A program made the position numbers and the translations under genes. This document shows positions 1 through 9,151 of a stretch of DNA of 64,000 bases, in pieces. The first letter of the stretch is position 1. Every line of letters begins with the position of its first letter. A model generated the notes under the pieces. The model saw nothing but the letters and a program-made list of their open reading frames with translations, did not search any database and was not told the origin of the DNA. The stretch covers positions 3,133,380-3,197,379 of the forward strand of contig CP166133.1 of assembly GCA_041228285.1 (NCBI GenBank), in the 5' to 3' direction. Origin of the DNA: Neisseriaceae bacterium CLB008. GTDB taxonomy: Bacteria > Pseudomonadota > Gammaproteobacteria > Burkholderiales > Neisseriaceae.

Positions 1-1
1 C

Positions 2-334
2 GTGAGTAAGGCCAGCATTGCGCCTGAGTCGGGCGCCTGCCTGGTGTTGGCGTCTAGCGACAACCGGGTGTTGGCGTTTGGCCTAGATGAACTGAAGCTG
101 ATGAGTAAAGGCCGTGGTCTACAGTTGATGCGCCTATTGGATAAAGAAGTGCTCAAATCGGCCTGCGTGACCGAACAGCCGCAGGTGACCTGCCACATCG
201 TTGGGCCACGTGGCGGATTGAGTACGGAAAAAGTGCGGGTGCAAGACATTTTGAATAAGCGCGCTCGTCGCGGTAAAGAACTGCCTGTATTGGGCGAGCT
301 TAGCCATCTTGACGATGGATTGAGTCAGGATTAA
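2..334 (+). CDS. parC: DNA topoisomerase IV subunit A, C-terminal fragment (partial)
   Basis: Last 110 residues of a type II topoisomerase A subunit; the gene begins upstream of the window and the frame is open to its first base. The segment LVLASSDNRVLAFGLDELK followed by SKGRGLQLM is a blade of the C-terminal beta-pinwheel that wraps DNA, and the tail KRARRGKELPV resembles the end of ParC rather than the acidic end of GyrA. ParC pairs with ParE to decatenate daughter chromosomes. The GTG at position 2 is only the first in-frame start-like codon, not the real start. An intrinsic terminator follows 20 bases after the stop. GyrA is the alternative, less likely from the tail. Confidence 0.75.
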   Translation: MSKASIAPESGACLVLASSDNRVLAFGLDELKLMSKGRGLQLMRLLDKEVLKSACVTEQPQVTCHIVGPRGGLSTEKVRVQDILNKRARRGKELPVLGELSHLDDGLSQD

Positions 335-354
335 GCCTGTGCTCAAGCACCTGT

Positions 355-381
355 AAAAAGCGGCCTGATGGCCGCTTTTTT
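355..381 (+). terminator. Intrinsic terminator of parC
   Basis: AAAAAGCGGCC, loop TGAT, GGCCGC then six T. It lies between parC and the convergent methyltransferase gene, and its A-rich left arm could also serve the minus strand. Confidence 0.85.
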
Positions 382-411
382 ATGGCTGAGTCTTTGATTT
401 AGCCAGGTGAT

Positions 412-1008
412 TTAGCTAGGCTTACGGCCTAGGTATTGAATCACGGCGCTGGGGCCACGATGGTTGAGGCCTTCGTTCAGCTCGCGCACCACCTCTTCGG
501 CCACCACGGCCTCCAGTGGGGCTAAGGTGGTCATGATTTCGTCTAAGGTTGGCAGCAAGGCGATGTCTTTGGGGCCGCCGGTGTTGTATTGGCGCTGATC
601 TGGGGTGTACAGCATCATGATCAGCATGCCGCCGGCCTTTAGGCTGTTCATGGCCTTTTGCAGCACTTCGGTGCGCAGCGGCAGCGGCAGATGGCAGAAA
701 AACAGCGTCACCATGTCGTAGTGATCGGTGGCAAACGTGTAATCGCTCAGGTCGGCGACCTCGGTGCGGATGCACACGTTGCGCTGCGCCGCCAGCGCTT
801 CGGCTTTGGCTAGGCCAACGGCCGAGGCATCGATGCCCAAAACGTCAAAACCGTGCTCTGCCAACAAGACCGCGTTGCGCCCTTCGCCCTCACCAATGCC
901 CAGCGCCTTACCGCGCGGCAGTAGCGGCAATGATTCTTGTAAAAACACATTGCCGCGTTCGCCAAAAATATAGGCGTCGACGGCGTATTTCTCGTCCCAA
1001 AATGACAT
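412..1008 (-). CDS. Class I SAM-dependent methyltransferase
   Basis: 198-residue Rossmann-fold methyltransferase starting MSFWDEKYAVDAYIFG. Motif I is the glycine loop ALGIGEGEGRNAVLLA (residues about 36-51), followed by the acidic residue of GFDVLGIDAS and a post-I segment DHYDMVTLFFCHLP. The N-terminal WDEKY...FGERGN block resembles the TehB / thiopurine-methyltransferase-like group of small-molecule methyltransferases; the substrate is not evident. The start at 1008 is chosen because AGGAC lies 7 bases upstream; a longer in-frame start at 1077 would run into folB. It is the last gene of a three-gene pterin operon, 11 bases after the folB stop, which may hint at a pterin-related substrate (inference only). 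Confidence 0.8.
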   Translation of the reverse strand: MSFWDEKYAVDAYIFGERGNVFLQESLPLLPRGKALGIGEGEGRNAVLLAEHGFDVLGIDASAVGLAKAEALAAQRNVCIRTEVADLSDYTFATDHYDMVTLFFCHLPLPLRTEVLQKAMNSLKAGGMLIMMLYTPDQRQYNTGGPKDIALLPTLDEIMTTLAPLEAVVAEEVVRELNEGLNHRGPSAVIQYLGRKPS

Positions 1009-1019
1009 GCTCAGCGTCC

Positions 1020-1403
1020 TTATCCTGAATGTGTGGTGCGATTGTGCCATTCGGCGCGAGTCATGTCCAAACGACAACCGACGCCGCCACAGTCGGGGTA
1101 GACGTCAATCTTATTGGTTTCAATGCACACGCCTTGCACCAAGGGTGACTTGAAGCACAGTCGCATGACTTGGCCGAGCAGGTATTCTTGGGTTTGAAAC
1201 ACGGTTTGGTCAGTCAGCTGGGCGATGCTGGTGCGTAAAAAATCATAGTCAAACACTTGGGCGATGTCGTCTTGCTTGGGAATGAGGTAGGGCAAGTCGA
1301 GGCGAATATTAAAGCGCACGCGCTGCTTGATGCCCTGTTCAAAATCATGGATGCCGATGAAGCACATCACGTCGTAATCGCGTAAAAAAATGGCAGATTG
1401 CAT
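1020..1403 (-). CDS. folB: Dihydroneopterin aldolase family protein (FolB/FolX-like)
   Basis: 127-residue T-fold protein. FIGIHDFEQGIKQRV matches the family signature around the catalytic Glu. By eye against S. aureus FolB, the Tyr (FDYDF), second Glu (TQEYLL) and active-site Lys (TNKIDV) also align, so the catalytic set looks intact. FolB cleaves 7,8-dihydroneopterin to 6-hydroxymethyl-dihydropterin in folate synthesis; the paralogue FolX is an epimerase of dihydroneopterin triphosphate and cannot be excluded. A strong AGGAG lies 6 bases before the ATG. It sits between a pteridine reductase and a methyltransferase, a FolM-FolB pairing that suggests a pterin side branch or a dihydrofolate reductase bypass. 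Confidence 0.8.
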   Translation of the reverse strand: MQSAIFLRDYDVMCFIGIHDFEQGIKQRVRFNIRLDLPYLIPKQDDIAQVFDYDFLRTSIAQLTDQTVFQTQEYLLGQVMRLCFKSPLVQGVCIETNKIDVYPDCGGVGCRLDMTRAEWHNRTTHSG

Positions 1404-1433
1404 GACAACTCCTTATAGGGCTAATGCCAGGGC

Positions 1434-2204
1434 TTATTTGTCAATGGTGAACATCACGTCTCGAGCCAGCGGGACCAGGTGTTGGCCGTGGTCGACGGTG
1501 AGGGTTTGGCCGGTGACGGCGCGGGCATTGACCAGATAGTCGGCCGCCGCCGCTAAGTCGGCGCACTCAGTGCCGCGGCCCAGAGCGGTTTTAACGTGGG
1601 CCTGGGCAAAGTTTTCTGGGCTTTGATCGCCGCTGATCAGCGACAGCCCTGGGGCGATCGCGTTGATGCGTAAATACGGTGCGGCCGCCATGGCGCTCAT
1701 GCGTACGCTTTGTTTGAGCGCGAGCTTGGACAAGGTGTAAGAATAATAATCAGGATTGAGGTTGAACAGCTTTTGGTCCAGGAGCTGCACCACCGAGCCC
1801 TCGTGTTCGCGTGCCTTCAGCGCAGCACCATAGGCGGCGCTGAAGTAGACGGGCGCCCGAAAGTTCACCTGCATCTGTGCGTTGAAGCTGTCGGGCTGGA
1901 AGTCGTAAAAATGATCGGGCTCAAAACGCGCCGCATTGTTGATCAGCGCATCGAGTCGGCCATGCTGTTGGTAAATGGCCTCGATGTAGGCGCTAAAAGC
2001 GTCATAGTCTTGCGTTAAGTCTAGGGCGTGGACGCTGCTATTGGGTAGACTGTCGCTTAAGGACGTTGCCGCCGCCGTGGATTGGTGGCAATGAATGCAG
2101 ACCCACCAGCCTTGGTCATGGAAGTGTTGCACCAAGGCTTGGCCAATGCGTTTGGCGCCCCCAGTGATGAGGATGACTTTTTGATCAGGCGAAGGTTGCG
2201 GCAT
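1434..2204 (-). CDS. folM: SDR-family pteridine reductase (FolM/PTR1-like)
   Basis: 256-residue short-chain dehydrogenase. The NADPH-binding TGGAKRIG motif is at residues about 14-21, NNAA at about 89-92, and the catalytic YxxxK pair is in YYSYTLSK. The usual catalytic Ser is replaced by Asp in QLLDQKLFNL, typical of pteridine reductases rather than general SDRs. Such enzymes reduce dihydropterins or dihydrofolate and can back up FolA. AGGAG precedes the ATG by 6 bases. First gene of the operon with the FolB-family and methyltransferase genes; folB follows after 30 bases. Pterin-reductase identity is fairly secure from the Asp substitution and the neighbour; the physiological substrate is inferred. 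Confidence 0.8.
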   Translation of the reverse strand: MPQPSPDQKVILITGGAKRIGQALVQHFHDQGWWVCIHCHQSTAAATSLSDSLPNSSVHALDLTQDYDAFSAYIEAIYQQHGRLDALINNAARFEPDHFYDFQPDSFNAQMQVNFRAPVYFSAAYGAALKAREHEGSVVQLLDQKLFNLNPDYYSYTLSKLALKQSVRMSAMAAAPYLRINAIAPGLSLISGDQSPENFAQAHVKTALGRGTECADLAAAADYLVNARAVTGQTLTVDHGQHLVPLARDVMFTIDK

Positions 2205-2502
2205 GGCGGGCTCCTAAAGGCACAAATGAGACTGATTTGATTATAACTCATAGGCTTAACTTCGGCATGTTTGTGCTAGGGGGCTGAATAGCCCAATATT
2301 GGACGTCATAAAAATGCCGGTCAAACCGCCCCTTTGAAGATAGTGCCTTGATATAACGGTGCTAATTATCTTTTAAGAAGGTGACGCTCGTCGGCAAAAC
2401 GTGATAGCATGACGGGCTTGATTGATCGAAATCCGCTTAGACCTAAACTGCGCCATAAGCTGGAATTCTACCGTTTTCTATATTGTTAAGGTCACATACA
2501 TT
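2205..2502. other. Intergenic region between divergent pterin operon and carbonic anhydrase
   Basis: 298 bases without a credible gene. It must hold both divergent promoters; no site comes close enough to consensus to call. A short GGGCT-GAAT-AGCCC hairpin near 2280 has no T run. Confidence 0.5.
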
Positions 2503-3117
2503 ATGTCAGTGTTAAAAGAAATCATGGATTTCAACAAAGACTTTGTTGATTCAGGTGAATACGTTCAGTTTTTTACCGATAAATACCCCAATAAACAAAT
2601 CGCGGTGCTGTCGTGTATGGACGCGCGCATTGTAGAGCTGTTGCCAAAAGCCATGGGCTTAAAAAATGGCGACGCCAAACTGATTAAGAACGCCGGCGCG
2701 CTCGTGACCCATCCTTGGGGTTCGGTGATGCGTAGCTTGCTGGTGGCGGTATTAGAGCTGGGCGCCAATGAAATTTTTGTGGTGTCACACATGGATTGCG
2801 GCATGCGTGGCTTTGATCCTGAACACTTGCTAGAGCGTGCAAAAGCCGCGGGAATCACTGAAAAATCCATCGAAACCTTGCGTAATGCCGGCATTGATCT
2901 GGATACCTGGCTTAAAGGGTTTGAAAACGTAGACGACAGCGTGCGTCACACCGTCGACATCATCAAGAAACATCCGCTCATGCCTAAGTCCATCCCGATC
3001 CATGGTTTGGTGATTCACCCGACCACTGGCCAGCTGCATAAAGTGGTAGACGGCTACGCCGTAGTGGCCGCAGATGCAGCCAAGGCAGCCGAAGCCGAAA
3101 CCAGCGACGACGAATAG
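2503..3117 (+). CDS. Beta-class carbonic anhydrase
   Basis: 204-residue zinc enzyme interconverting CO2 and bicarbonate in the cytoplasm. The zinc and catalytic set of beta carbonic anhydrases is visible: Cys38 with the Asp40-Arg42 dyad (SCMDAR), and His96 and Cys99 (SHMDCG). The start MSVLKEIM is preferred over an in-frame ATG 81 bases upstream because the family begins near here and TTAAGG precedes it, although the spacing is a little long. nadD follows after 5 bases, so the two are probably cotranscribed. The acidic, Ala-rich C-terminus (about 20 residues) is unremarkable. Confidence 0.92.
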   Translation: MSVLKEIMDFNKDFVDSGEYVQFFTDKYPNKQIAVLSCMDARIVELLPKAMGLKNGDAKLIKNAGALVTHPWGSVMRSLLVAVLELGANEIFVVSHMDCGMRGFDPEHLLERAKAAGITEKSIETLRNAGIDLDTWLKGFENVDDSVRHTVDIIKKHPLMPKSIPIHGLVIHPTTGQLHKVVDGYAVVAADAAKAAEAETSDDE

Positions 3118-3122
3118 GCCGC

Positions 3123-3767
3123 ATGAAGACCATCGGCTTCTTTGGCGGCACCTTCGACCCGATCCACTTAGGCCATGTGCGCATGGCCGAGGCGTTTCAG
3201 GCGCAGTGTGGCCTAGATGAGCTGATTGTGATGCCCGCTGGCGAGGCTTATCATAAGGACAATCATGGCCAAGCGTCGGCAGCCGATCGATTGGCCATGA
3301 CGCAGCTGGCCGTGGCCAAGCTGCCGCAAGCAGGCGTCAGCGACGCAGACATTGTGCGTCGCGGCCCCACCTATACGGCCGACACGCTTGCAGCGATGCG
3401 GGCACAGTATGGGCCAGACGTGGCGTTTTGGTGGTTGATGGGCGCCGACTCCTTGGCTCAGCTGCACACGTGGCACGATTTTGAGCGACTGTTTACTTTA
3501 ACCAACTTTGCCGTGGCGCCACGAGATTCGGCTGTGCGGCCACAAATACACCCTGATATTCAGGCCTGTATGGTAAAAAAAAGCGCAAATAAACTAGACG
3601 CCGCACCCACACAAGGTACAATACGCATATTAGATTTGTCCCCGATGTTGGTGTCTTCGTCAGAAATTCGTCACAAAATTGCCCATCAGCAGCGTGTGAA
3701 TGATGTGCTTGACCCAGATGTGTGGGCTTATATCCAAACACACTCTTTATATTTAGGATCAGAATGA
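3123..3767 (+). CDS. nadD: Nicotinate-nucleotide adenylyltransferase
   Basis: 214-residue nucleotidyltransferase making deamido-NAD from nicotinate mononucleotide and ATP. The family signature GGTFDPIHLGH is at residues 8-18, WWLMGADSL mid-protein, and the second ATP-binding motif SSSEIR near residue 178. Length is typical. It overlaps rsfS by 4 bases (ATGA), the conserved nadD-rsfS coupling, and rlmH follows a short distance downstream. Confidence 0.97.
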   Translation: MKTIGFFGGTFDPIHLGHVRMAEAFQAQCGLDELIVMPAGEAYHKDNHGQASAADRLAMTQLAVAKLPQAGVSDADIVRRGPTYTADTLAAMRAQYGPDVAFWWLMGADSLAQLHTWHDFERLFTLTNFAVAPRDSAVRPQIHPDIQACMVKKSANKLDAAPTQGTIRILDLSPMLVSSSEIRHKIAHQQRVNDVLDPDVWAYIQTHSLYLGSE

Positions 3768-4153
3768 ACGAAATCGAACAACTCGTCGCGGACATCACCA
3801 AAGTGGTGGTTGACGCTTTAGAAGACACCAAAGGCAAAGACCTAGTGGTGTTGAAAACCACAGAATTAACCTCGATGTTCCAACAGCTCATCGTGGTGAC
3901 CGGCGACAGCAATCGCCAAGTAAAATCATTGATTCGCAATGCGGAGCTGGCCTTAAAAGAAGCCGGTCACGAAGTGATCAGCGTTGAAGGCATGGATTCT
4001 GGCGAATGGGTTTTGCTAGATGCGGGCGATGTGGTGGTACACGCCATGCTGCCAGCCGTACGTGATTACTACGACTTAGAAGCGCTATGGGGTGGTGAGA
4101 AGCCTTCATTCCATATGGGCCATGCCAAGCCATGGAGCGCCGCAGACGCTTAA
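3764..4153 (+). CDS. rsfS: Ribosomal silencing factor RsfS
   Basis: 129-residue RsfS/Iojap protein that binds ribosomal protein uL14 and blocks subunit joining during nutrient limitation. The start MNEIEQLV is the ATG of the ATGA overlap with nadD; a longer in-frame start inside nadD is less likely. Family motifs KGKDLVVLKTTELTSMF, VVTGDSNRQVKSL, MDSGEWVLLDAGDVVVH and RDYYDLEALWG are all present in order. A terminator follows 28 bases after the stop. Confidence 0.96.
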   Translation: MNEIEQLVADITKVVVDALEDTKGKDLVVLKTTELTSMFQQLIVVTGDSNRQVKSLIRNAELALKEAGHEVISVEGMDSGEWVLLDAGDVVVHAMLPAVRDYYDLEALWGGEKPSFHMGHAKPWSAADA

Positions 4154-4180
4154 GTTTGCCTGATGGTTGACGCAATCTAA

Positions 4181-4204
4181 CAGGCACAAAGTGCCTGTTT
4201 TTTT
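4181..4204 (+). terminator. Terminator after rsfS
   Basis: CAGGCAC-AAA-GTGCCTG followed by seven T. It lies only 17 bases before rlmH, so rlmH either has its own promoter or depends on readthrough. Confidence 0.8.
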
Positions 4205-4220
4205 ATGAACAGATGACACC

Positions 4221-4694
4221 ATGAATATCACCATTTTAGCCGTGGGCACCAAAATGCCCCGCTGGGTCAGCGATGGCTACGATGAATACGCCAAACGCTT
4301 TGGCAAAGATGTTAAGCTTAGCTTAAAAGAAATCAAACCAGAAAAACGAGGCTCTGGGGTCAATGCCGCTCAGGGTATGGCCGCAGAAGAGGCGCGTATT
4401 TTGGCCGCCTTACCCAACCAATGTTTTCTGGTGGTATTGGACGAACGCGGCCAAGCACCGACGTCGGTACAGCTAGCCGACCACCTCCAACGCTGGCAGC
4501 ATGAAGGCCACAGCAACGTGTATTTCGTGATTGGCGGCGCCGACGGCATGACCGATGCGCTGAAACAAAAAGCCAATATGATGATGCGTTTGTCTAATCT
4601 CACCATGCCGCATGGCATGGTTCGGGTGCTGTTGGCGGAACAATTGTACCGTGCCGTGTCTATCATACATAACCATCCCTATCACCGAGAGTGA
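4221..4694 (+). CDS. rlmH: 23S rRNA pseudouridine-1915 N3-methyltransferase
   Basis: 157-residue SPOUT methyltransferase modifying the pseudouridine at position 1915 of helix 69 of 23S rRNA in assembled 70S ribosomes. Family features: N-terminal MNITILAVGTKMPRWV, the GSGVNAAQGMAAEEARIL segment, VIGGADGM for SAM binding, and the C-terminal LLAEQLYRAVSIIHNHPYHRE that forms the trefoil knot and contacts RNA. Length is exactly typical. It follows nadD-rsfS, a common association. Confidence 0.97.
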   Translation: MNITILAVGTKMPRWVSDGYDEYAKRFGKDVKLSLKEIKPEKRGSGVNAAQGMAAEEARILAALPNQCFLVVLDERGQAPTSVQLADHLQRWQHEGHSNVYFVIGGADGMTDALKQKANMMMRLSNLTMPHGMVRVLLAEQLYRAVSIIHNHPYHRE

Positions 4695-4773
4695 TGGGGC
4701 ACCGCATAAGAATAAAAATTAAACCCTAAGCGGCCTTCAGGAGTAAACTTAACCCTGAGCCCGTTGCCTTAAG

Positions 4774-6654
4774 ATGCCCAATATGAACACAACACCTTTG
4801 CTTGACCAAATTAACGACCCCAGCGATTTACGTCAGGTAGATCGCGCCTTACTGCCGCAGCTGTCGCATGAGTTACGCGAGTTTTTACTGCATTCTGTCA
4901 GCAAAACCGGCGGCCATTTGGCCAGTAATCTGGGCTGTGTAGAGCTAACCTTGGCCCTACATTACGTGTATCAAACGCCGCAAGACAAGCTGGTGTGGGA
5001 CGTTGGTCATCAAAGCTACCCACATAAAATTTTAACCGGTCGGCGCGCCCAAATGGACAGCATGCGCATGCAGGGCGGCCTAGCGGGTTTTCCCAAGCGC
5101 GCCGAATCGGTCTATGACACGTTCGGAGTAGGCCATTCGTCGACCTCGATCGGCGCGGCTTTGGGGATGGCGGTCGCGGCCAAGCTACAGGGGTTGCCGG
5201 ATAAAGCCGTGGCCATTATTGGCGATGGCGCCATGACCGCTGGCCAGGCGTTTGAAGCCTTAAATAACGCCGGTGACATGGCCAATGTTGACCTTTTGGT
5301 GATTTTAAATGACAACGAGATGTCGATTTCACCGAACGTGGGCGCCTTGCCCAAGCATTTGGCCAACAGCGTTATGGGCGACATTTTCCGCGCGGTGAAG
5401 CAAGGCTCTGAGCGGGTCTTGGGTAAGGTTCCATCGGCATTAGACGTGGCCAATCGGGTTGAAGGACGCATTAAAGACATGGTCGGTAGCTCGACTTTGT
5501 TTGAAAAGTTTGGTTTTGAATACACCGGCCCCGTGGATGGCCATGACGTGGTGAAGCTGGTGGAAACCTTGACGCAGCTGCGTCAGAAAAAAGGCCCACA
5601 GTTTTTACACGTATTGACCAAGAAAGGCCAGGGCTACAAGCTGGCCGAGAACGACCCCGTTAGCTATCACGGCGTCAGCAAGTTTGACCCCTGTAACGGC
5701 TTAACGCCTGCGAAGGTGCCGAGTAAGCCAACGTATACGCAGGTATTTGGACAATGGATCATTGATCAGGCTAAGGCCTGTGAAAAGCTAGTCGGGGTTA
5801 CCCCTGCCATGCGTGAAGGCTCTGGTCTGGTGGCGTTTCAGGCCGCTTTTCCGACGCGTTACTTCGACGTGGGCATTGCTGAGCAGCATGCGGTGACCTT
5901 TGCTGGCGGCATGGCCTGTGAGGGCCTGAAGCCAGTGGTGGCGATTTACTCGACGTTTTTACAGCGCGCCTACGATCAACTGATTCACGACGTGGCGATT
6001 CAAAACCTACCGGTGCTGTTTGCCATTGACCGCGCTGGGCTAGTGGGCGCCGACGGCCCCACCCATGCAGGTGCGTTTGACTTGAGCTTTTTACGCTGTA
6101 TTCCCAATATGGTGGTGGCTGCGCCGAGCGATGAAGCCGAATGTCGCCTATTGCTGAGCACCTGCTATCAGCTGAATCAACCGACGGCGGTACGCTATCC
6201 ACGCGGCAGCGGTAAGGGTGCTGAAGTCGGTACAGGCGCTGACCTAGCCACCGTACCCGTGGGCAAAGGCATTGTGCGCCGTGAAGGCGAGCGCGTGGCC
6301 ATCTTGGCCTTTGGCAGCATGGTCAGCCGCAGTCTTGAGGCTGCTGATGCCGTGAACGCCACTGTAGCCGACATGCGCTTCGTGAAGCCCATCGACGTGG
6401 CCTTGATTCAGGCCTTGGCCAATAGCCATGATTATTTCGTGACGGTGGAAGAAAACGCCATCATGGGCGGCGCTGGTAGCGCCGTCGCCGAAGTGCTGCA
6501 AAGCCTAGGCCTGTTAAAGCCGATTTTGCATCTGGGCCTGCCGGATGACTTTGGCGAACATGGCGATCATGGCGTGCTCTTGGCCGATTTAGGCTTAGAT
6601 GGCGCCGGCATCGCCGCCCGTATCAGCGCTTGGCAGCCTAGCCTAGGCGCGTAA
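4774..6654 (+). CDS. dxs: 1-deoxy-D-xylulose-5-phosphate synthase
   Basis: 626-residue thiamine-diphosphate enzyme condensing pyruvate and glyceraldehyde 3-phosphate, the first step of the MEP isoprenoid pathway; ispA at 18267 uses the products. The ThDP/Mg motif [16 protein letters not shown], the [15 protein letters not shown] block, the transketolase-like [14 protein letters not shown] segment with its catalytic Glu, and [18 protein letters not shown] are all intact. Length is normal. Start is ATG 4774 or ATG 4783; neither has a strong ribosome-binding site. A GCTCACC/GGTGAGC hairpin lacking a T run lies just after the stop. Confidence 0.97.
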   Translation: MPNMNTTPLLDQINDPSDLRQVDRALLPQLSHELREFLLHSVSKTGGHLASNLGCVELTLALHYVYQTPQDKLVWDVGHQSYPHKILTGRRAQMDSMRMQGGLAGFPKRAESVYDTFGVGHSSTSIGAALGMAVAAKLQGLPDKAVAIIGDGAMTAGQAFEALNNAGDMANVDLLVILNDNEMSISPNVGALPKHLANSVMGDIFRAVKQGSERVLGKVPSALDVANRVEGRIKDMVGSSTLFEKFGFEYTGPVDGHDVVKLVETLTQLRQKKGPQFLHVLTKKGQGYKLAENDPVSYHGVSKFDPCNGLTPAKVPSKPTYTQVFGQWIIDQAKACEKLVGVTPAMREGSGLVAFQAAFPTRYFDVGIAEQHAVTFAGGMACEGLKPVVAIYSTFLQRAYDQLIHDVAIQNLPVLFAIDRAGLVGADGPTHAGAFDLSFLRCIPNMVVAAPSDEAECRLLLSTCYQLNQPTAVRYPRGSGKGAEVGTGADLATVPVGKGIVRREGERVAILAFGSMVSRSLEAADAVNATVADMRFVKPIDVALIQALANSHDYFVTVEENAIMGGAGSAVAEVLQSLGLLKPILHLGLPDDFGEHGDHGVLLADLGLDGAGIAARISAWQPSLGA

Positions 6655-6721
6655 TCGCTCACCTTTAAACGGTGAGCACACGTAGTCTGACCATAACCAG
6701 TTAAGTGTGTAGGGGGTGAGT

Positions 6722-7006
6722 ATGATCTCAATTCAAAGAAGTCCACAGACCTTTAGCGTTGACGAAATTAAGCCAGGTGATGTGGTTTGGGTCCGAGACG
6801 ATGAAGGGGGCAGCAGTCTATTGGTGTTTGAGGTGGTGTCGTTAGACCAAATCGCTTTAGTTGGCCGTTTCCAAGGTGAGTTTGAGTGGGTGAGCCCACA
6901 CGAACAGGGTGCGCCAGCTGGCGTGCCGCGCTCGAAGCTGGCCAAGAATGAAGAAGTCGGCATGCCTTTGTATACGGTACAAAGCGTGCACGCATCAGCT
7001 GAATAA
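6722..7006 (+). CDS. Small protein of unknown function
   Basis: 94-residue acidic soluble protein (starts MISIQRSPQTF) that I do not recognise. AGGGGG lies 5 bases before ATG 6722, which decides the start over the GTG at 6716. No signal peptide, membrane segment or metal motif. The first half (KPGDVVWVRDDEGG, LLVFEVVSLDQIALVGRF) reads like a small beta-barrel. It is flanked by the dxs hairpin and a strong terminator, so it is probably a single-gene unit. The ribosome-binding site, terminator and codon use make it a likely real gene. Confidence 0.65.
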   Translation: MISIQRSPQTFSVDEIKPGDVVWVRDDEGGSSLLVFEVVSLDQIALVGRFQGEFEWVSPHEQGAPAGVPRSKLAKNEEVGMPLYTVQSVHASAE

Positions 7007-7018
7007 GGCTAAAACCCT

Positions 7019-7057
7019 AAAAAGCCGCTTTCTGTCTAGACAGAAAGCGGCTTTTTT
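7019..7057 (+). terminator. Strong intrinsic terminator
   Basis: Long perfect stem AAAGCCGCTTTCTGTC / GACAGAAAGCGGCTTT ending in a T run, 12 bases after the small unknown gene; it isolates that gene from hslV. Confidence 0.9.
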
Positions 7058-7136
7058 ATGTTCGTCGTCACCGTCTTGAAAAAAAACAGAATGGCCCTAT
7101 TTATAAAAGACTCTTGCTAGAAACAAAGGACACATT

Positions 7137-7682
7137 ATGGAACAATTTGACGGCACAACGATTATCTCTGTGCGTCGAGGCAATCACGTTGCCATCGGAG
7201 GGGACGGCCAAGTCACCTTAGGCAACATTGTCATCAAAGCCACCGCACGTAAGGTGCGCAAACTTTATAACAACAAAGTTTTAGCAGGATTTGCCGGCGG
7301 TACCGCAGATGCGTTTACCCTCATTGAACTCTTTGAAGCCAAATTGCAAAAACATCAGGGCCACTTAGTGCTGTCTGCGATTGAGCTGGCCAAAGAATGG
7401 CGTACCGACCGCGCCTTGCGTCGCCTCGAAGCGATGCTCATCGTGGCGGATAAAGACAACACCTTAATCATTACCGGTAACGGCGACGTGCTCGAGCCTG
7501 AACAAGGCATTGCCGCAATCGGCTCTGGTGGCGCGTTTGCCCAGTCAGCGGCCACGGCCCTGTTTGAAAATACCGATTTAGCCCCCGAAGTGATTGTGAA
7601 AAAATCGCTGGAAATAGCGGGTAACATCTGTATTTACACCAACGGTAACCATATTTTAGAAGTTTTAGACGACAACGCCTAA
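7137..7682 (+). CDS. hslV: ATP-dependent protease subunit HslV
   Basis: 181-residue peptidase subunit of the HslUV (ClpQY) proteasome-like complex. A six-residue propeptide MEQFDG precedes the Thr-Thr pair, whose first Thr becomes the N-terminal nucleophile. [22 protein letters not shown] and [13 protein letters not shown] are family motifs. AAAGGA stands 8 bases before the ATG. hslU follows 30 bases downstream. Confidence 0.97.
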   Translation: MEQFDGTTIISVRRGNHVAIGGDGQVTLGNIVIKATARKVRKLYNNKVLAGFAGGTADAFTLIELFEAKLQKHQGHLVLSAIELAKEWRTDRALRRLEAMLIVADKDNTLIITGNGDVLEPEQGIAAIGSGGAFAQSAATALFENTDLAPEVIVKKSLEIAGNICIYTNGNHILEVLDDNA

Positions 7683-7712
7683 AACGGACAAACCCTCGCT
7701 TAAAGGAAAATC

Positions 7713-9044
7713 ATGTCTAGTGTGATGACCCCACAAGAAATTGTACATGAGTTAAACAAATACATTATTGGTCAAGACGGCGCGAAAAAAGCCGTGGCCG
7801 TGGCTTTGCGTAATCGCTACCGTCGTAGCCAAGTAGCCGAGCCGTTGCAAACCGAGATTGTGCCCAAAAACATTTTGATGATTGGGCCTACCGGCGTGGG
7901 TAAAACCGAGATTGCCCGCCGCCTAGCTCGCCTGGCCAATGCCCCATTCATTAAAATTGAAGCCACAAAGTTCACCGAAGTGGGCTATGTGGGCCGCGAC
8001 GTCGACAGCATCATCCGTGATCTAATCGAAGTGGCGATGAAAAACGTGCGCGACATCGCAGTGAAGAAAAACCGTGATCGCGCCCTAGATGCTGCTGAAG
8101 ACCGCGTATTGGACGCTTTATTGCCGCCGCCGCGTCAGGTTGGCTTTGCCGATGAGCCTGCGCCTAAGGTAGAAGAAAACAGCACCCGCCAAAAATTCCG
8201 CAAAATGCTGCGCGAAGGTCAATTAGACGACAAAGAAATTGAAATCGACGTGGCTCAAACCGCGGCCAATATGTCGATCATGGGCCCTCCAGGCATGGAA
8301 GACTTCACCCAGCAGCTACAAGGCATGTTCCAAAACATGGGCAATCAAAAGACCAAGAAGCAAAAGCTGAAGGTCGCCATGGCCTTGAAATTGCTCATCG
8401 ATGAAGAGGCTGCCAAGCTGGTAAACGATGAAGACCTGCGTGAAGAGGCCGTCAAAGCCGTAGAACAGCACGGCATCGTGTTCCTAGATGAGATCGATAA
8501 GGTTGCCACCAGCAACCGTACCCAAGGCTCAGACGTGTCGCGTCAGGGCGTACAGCGCGATCTTCTGCCCTTGGTTGAAGGCACTACGGTGACGACTAAG
8601 TACGGCATGATTAAAACCGATCATATTTTGTTCATTGCGTCGGGCGCTTTTCATCTGAACAAGCCTTCGGACTTGATTCCTGAGCTACAGGGCCGCTTCC
8701 CGATTCGGGTGGAGTTGAACAGCCTGAGCGTGTCTGACTTCAAACAAATCTTAACCGCAACCGATGCCTGCTTGACTCATCAGTATGAGGCTCTGTTGAA
8801 AGTGGACGGGGTGGAACTGAAGTTCTTGGATGAGGGCATTCAGCGCCTAGCCGAGATCGCCTTCCAGGTGAATGAAAAAACCGAAAACATCGGTGCCCGC
8901 CGTTTACACACCGTGTTGGAAAAATTGCTGGAAGAAGTGTCGTTCAGCGCCCCAGCCGGTGAAGTGATCATTGATGCGGCCTACGTGAATGCGCGTTTAG
9001 ACAATATTGCCCAGCAAGAAGATTTGGCGCGCTACGTGCTGTAA
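7713..9044 (+). CDS. hslU: HslUV protease ATPase subunit HslU
   Basis: 443-residue AAA+ unfoldase that feeds substrates to HslV. Walker [10 protein letters not shown], Walker [10 protein letters not shown], the GYVGRDVDS pore loop near the N-domain, the intermediate I-domain (about residues 110-230, rich in charged residues) and the C-terminal EDLARYVL that docks into HslV are all visible. Forms an operon with hslV and ends at a strong terminator. Confidence 0.97.
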   Translation: MSSVMTPQEIVHELNKYIIGQDGAKKAVAVALRNRYRRSQVAEPLQTEIVPKNILMIGPTGVGKTEIARRLARLANAPFIKIEATKFTEVGYVGRDVDSIIRDLIEVAMKNVRDIAVKKNRDRALDAAEDRVLDALLPPPRQVGFADEPAPKVEENSTRQKFRKMLREGQLDDKEIEIDVAQTAANMSIMGPPGMEDFTQQLQGMFQNMGNQKTKKQKLKVAMALKLLIDEEAAKLVNDEDLREEAVKAVEQHGIVFLDEIDKVATSNRTQGSDVSRQGVQRDLLPLVEGTTVTTKYGMIKTDHILFIASGAFHLNKPSDLIPELQGRFPIRVELNSLSVSDFKQILTATDACLTHQYEALLKVDGVELKFLDEGIQRLAEIAFQVNEKTENIGARRLHTVLEKLLEEVSFSAPAGEVIIDAAYVNARLDNIAQQEDLARYVL

Positions 9045-9064
9045 TCTAGTCTGGTTTGGCCCAA

Positions 9065-9090
9065 GCCCAGAGCGTGCTCTGGGCTTTTTT
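9065..9090 (+). terminator. Terminator of hslVU
   Basis: GCCCAGAGC-GT-GCTCTGGGC followed by six T, 20 bases after the hslU stop. Confidence 0.9.
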
Positions 9091-9151
9091 GCGTCTCTGG
9101 GTGGGGCTCGGGTGCGCCACGCTGATGACAGCCCCGTTGGCCGTGACCACC

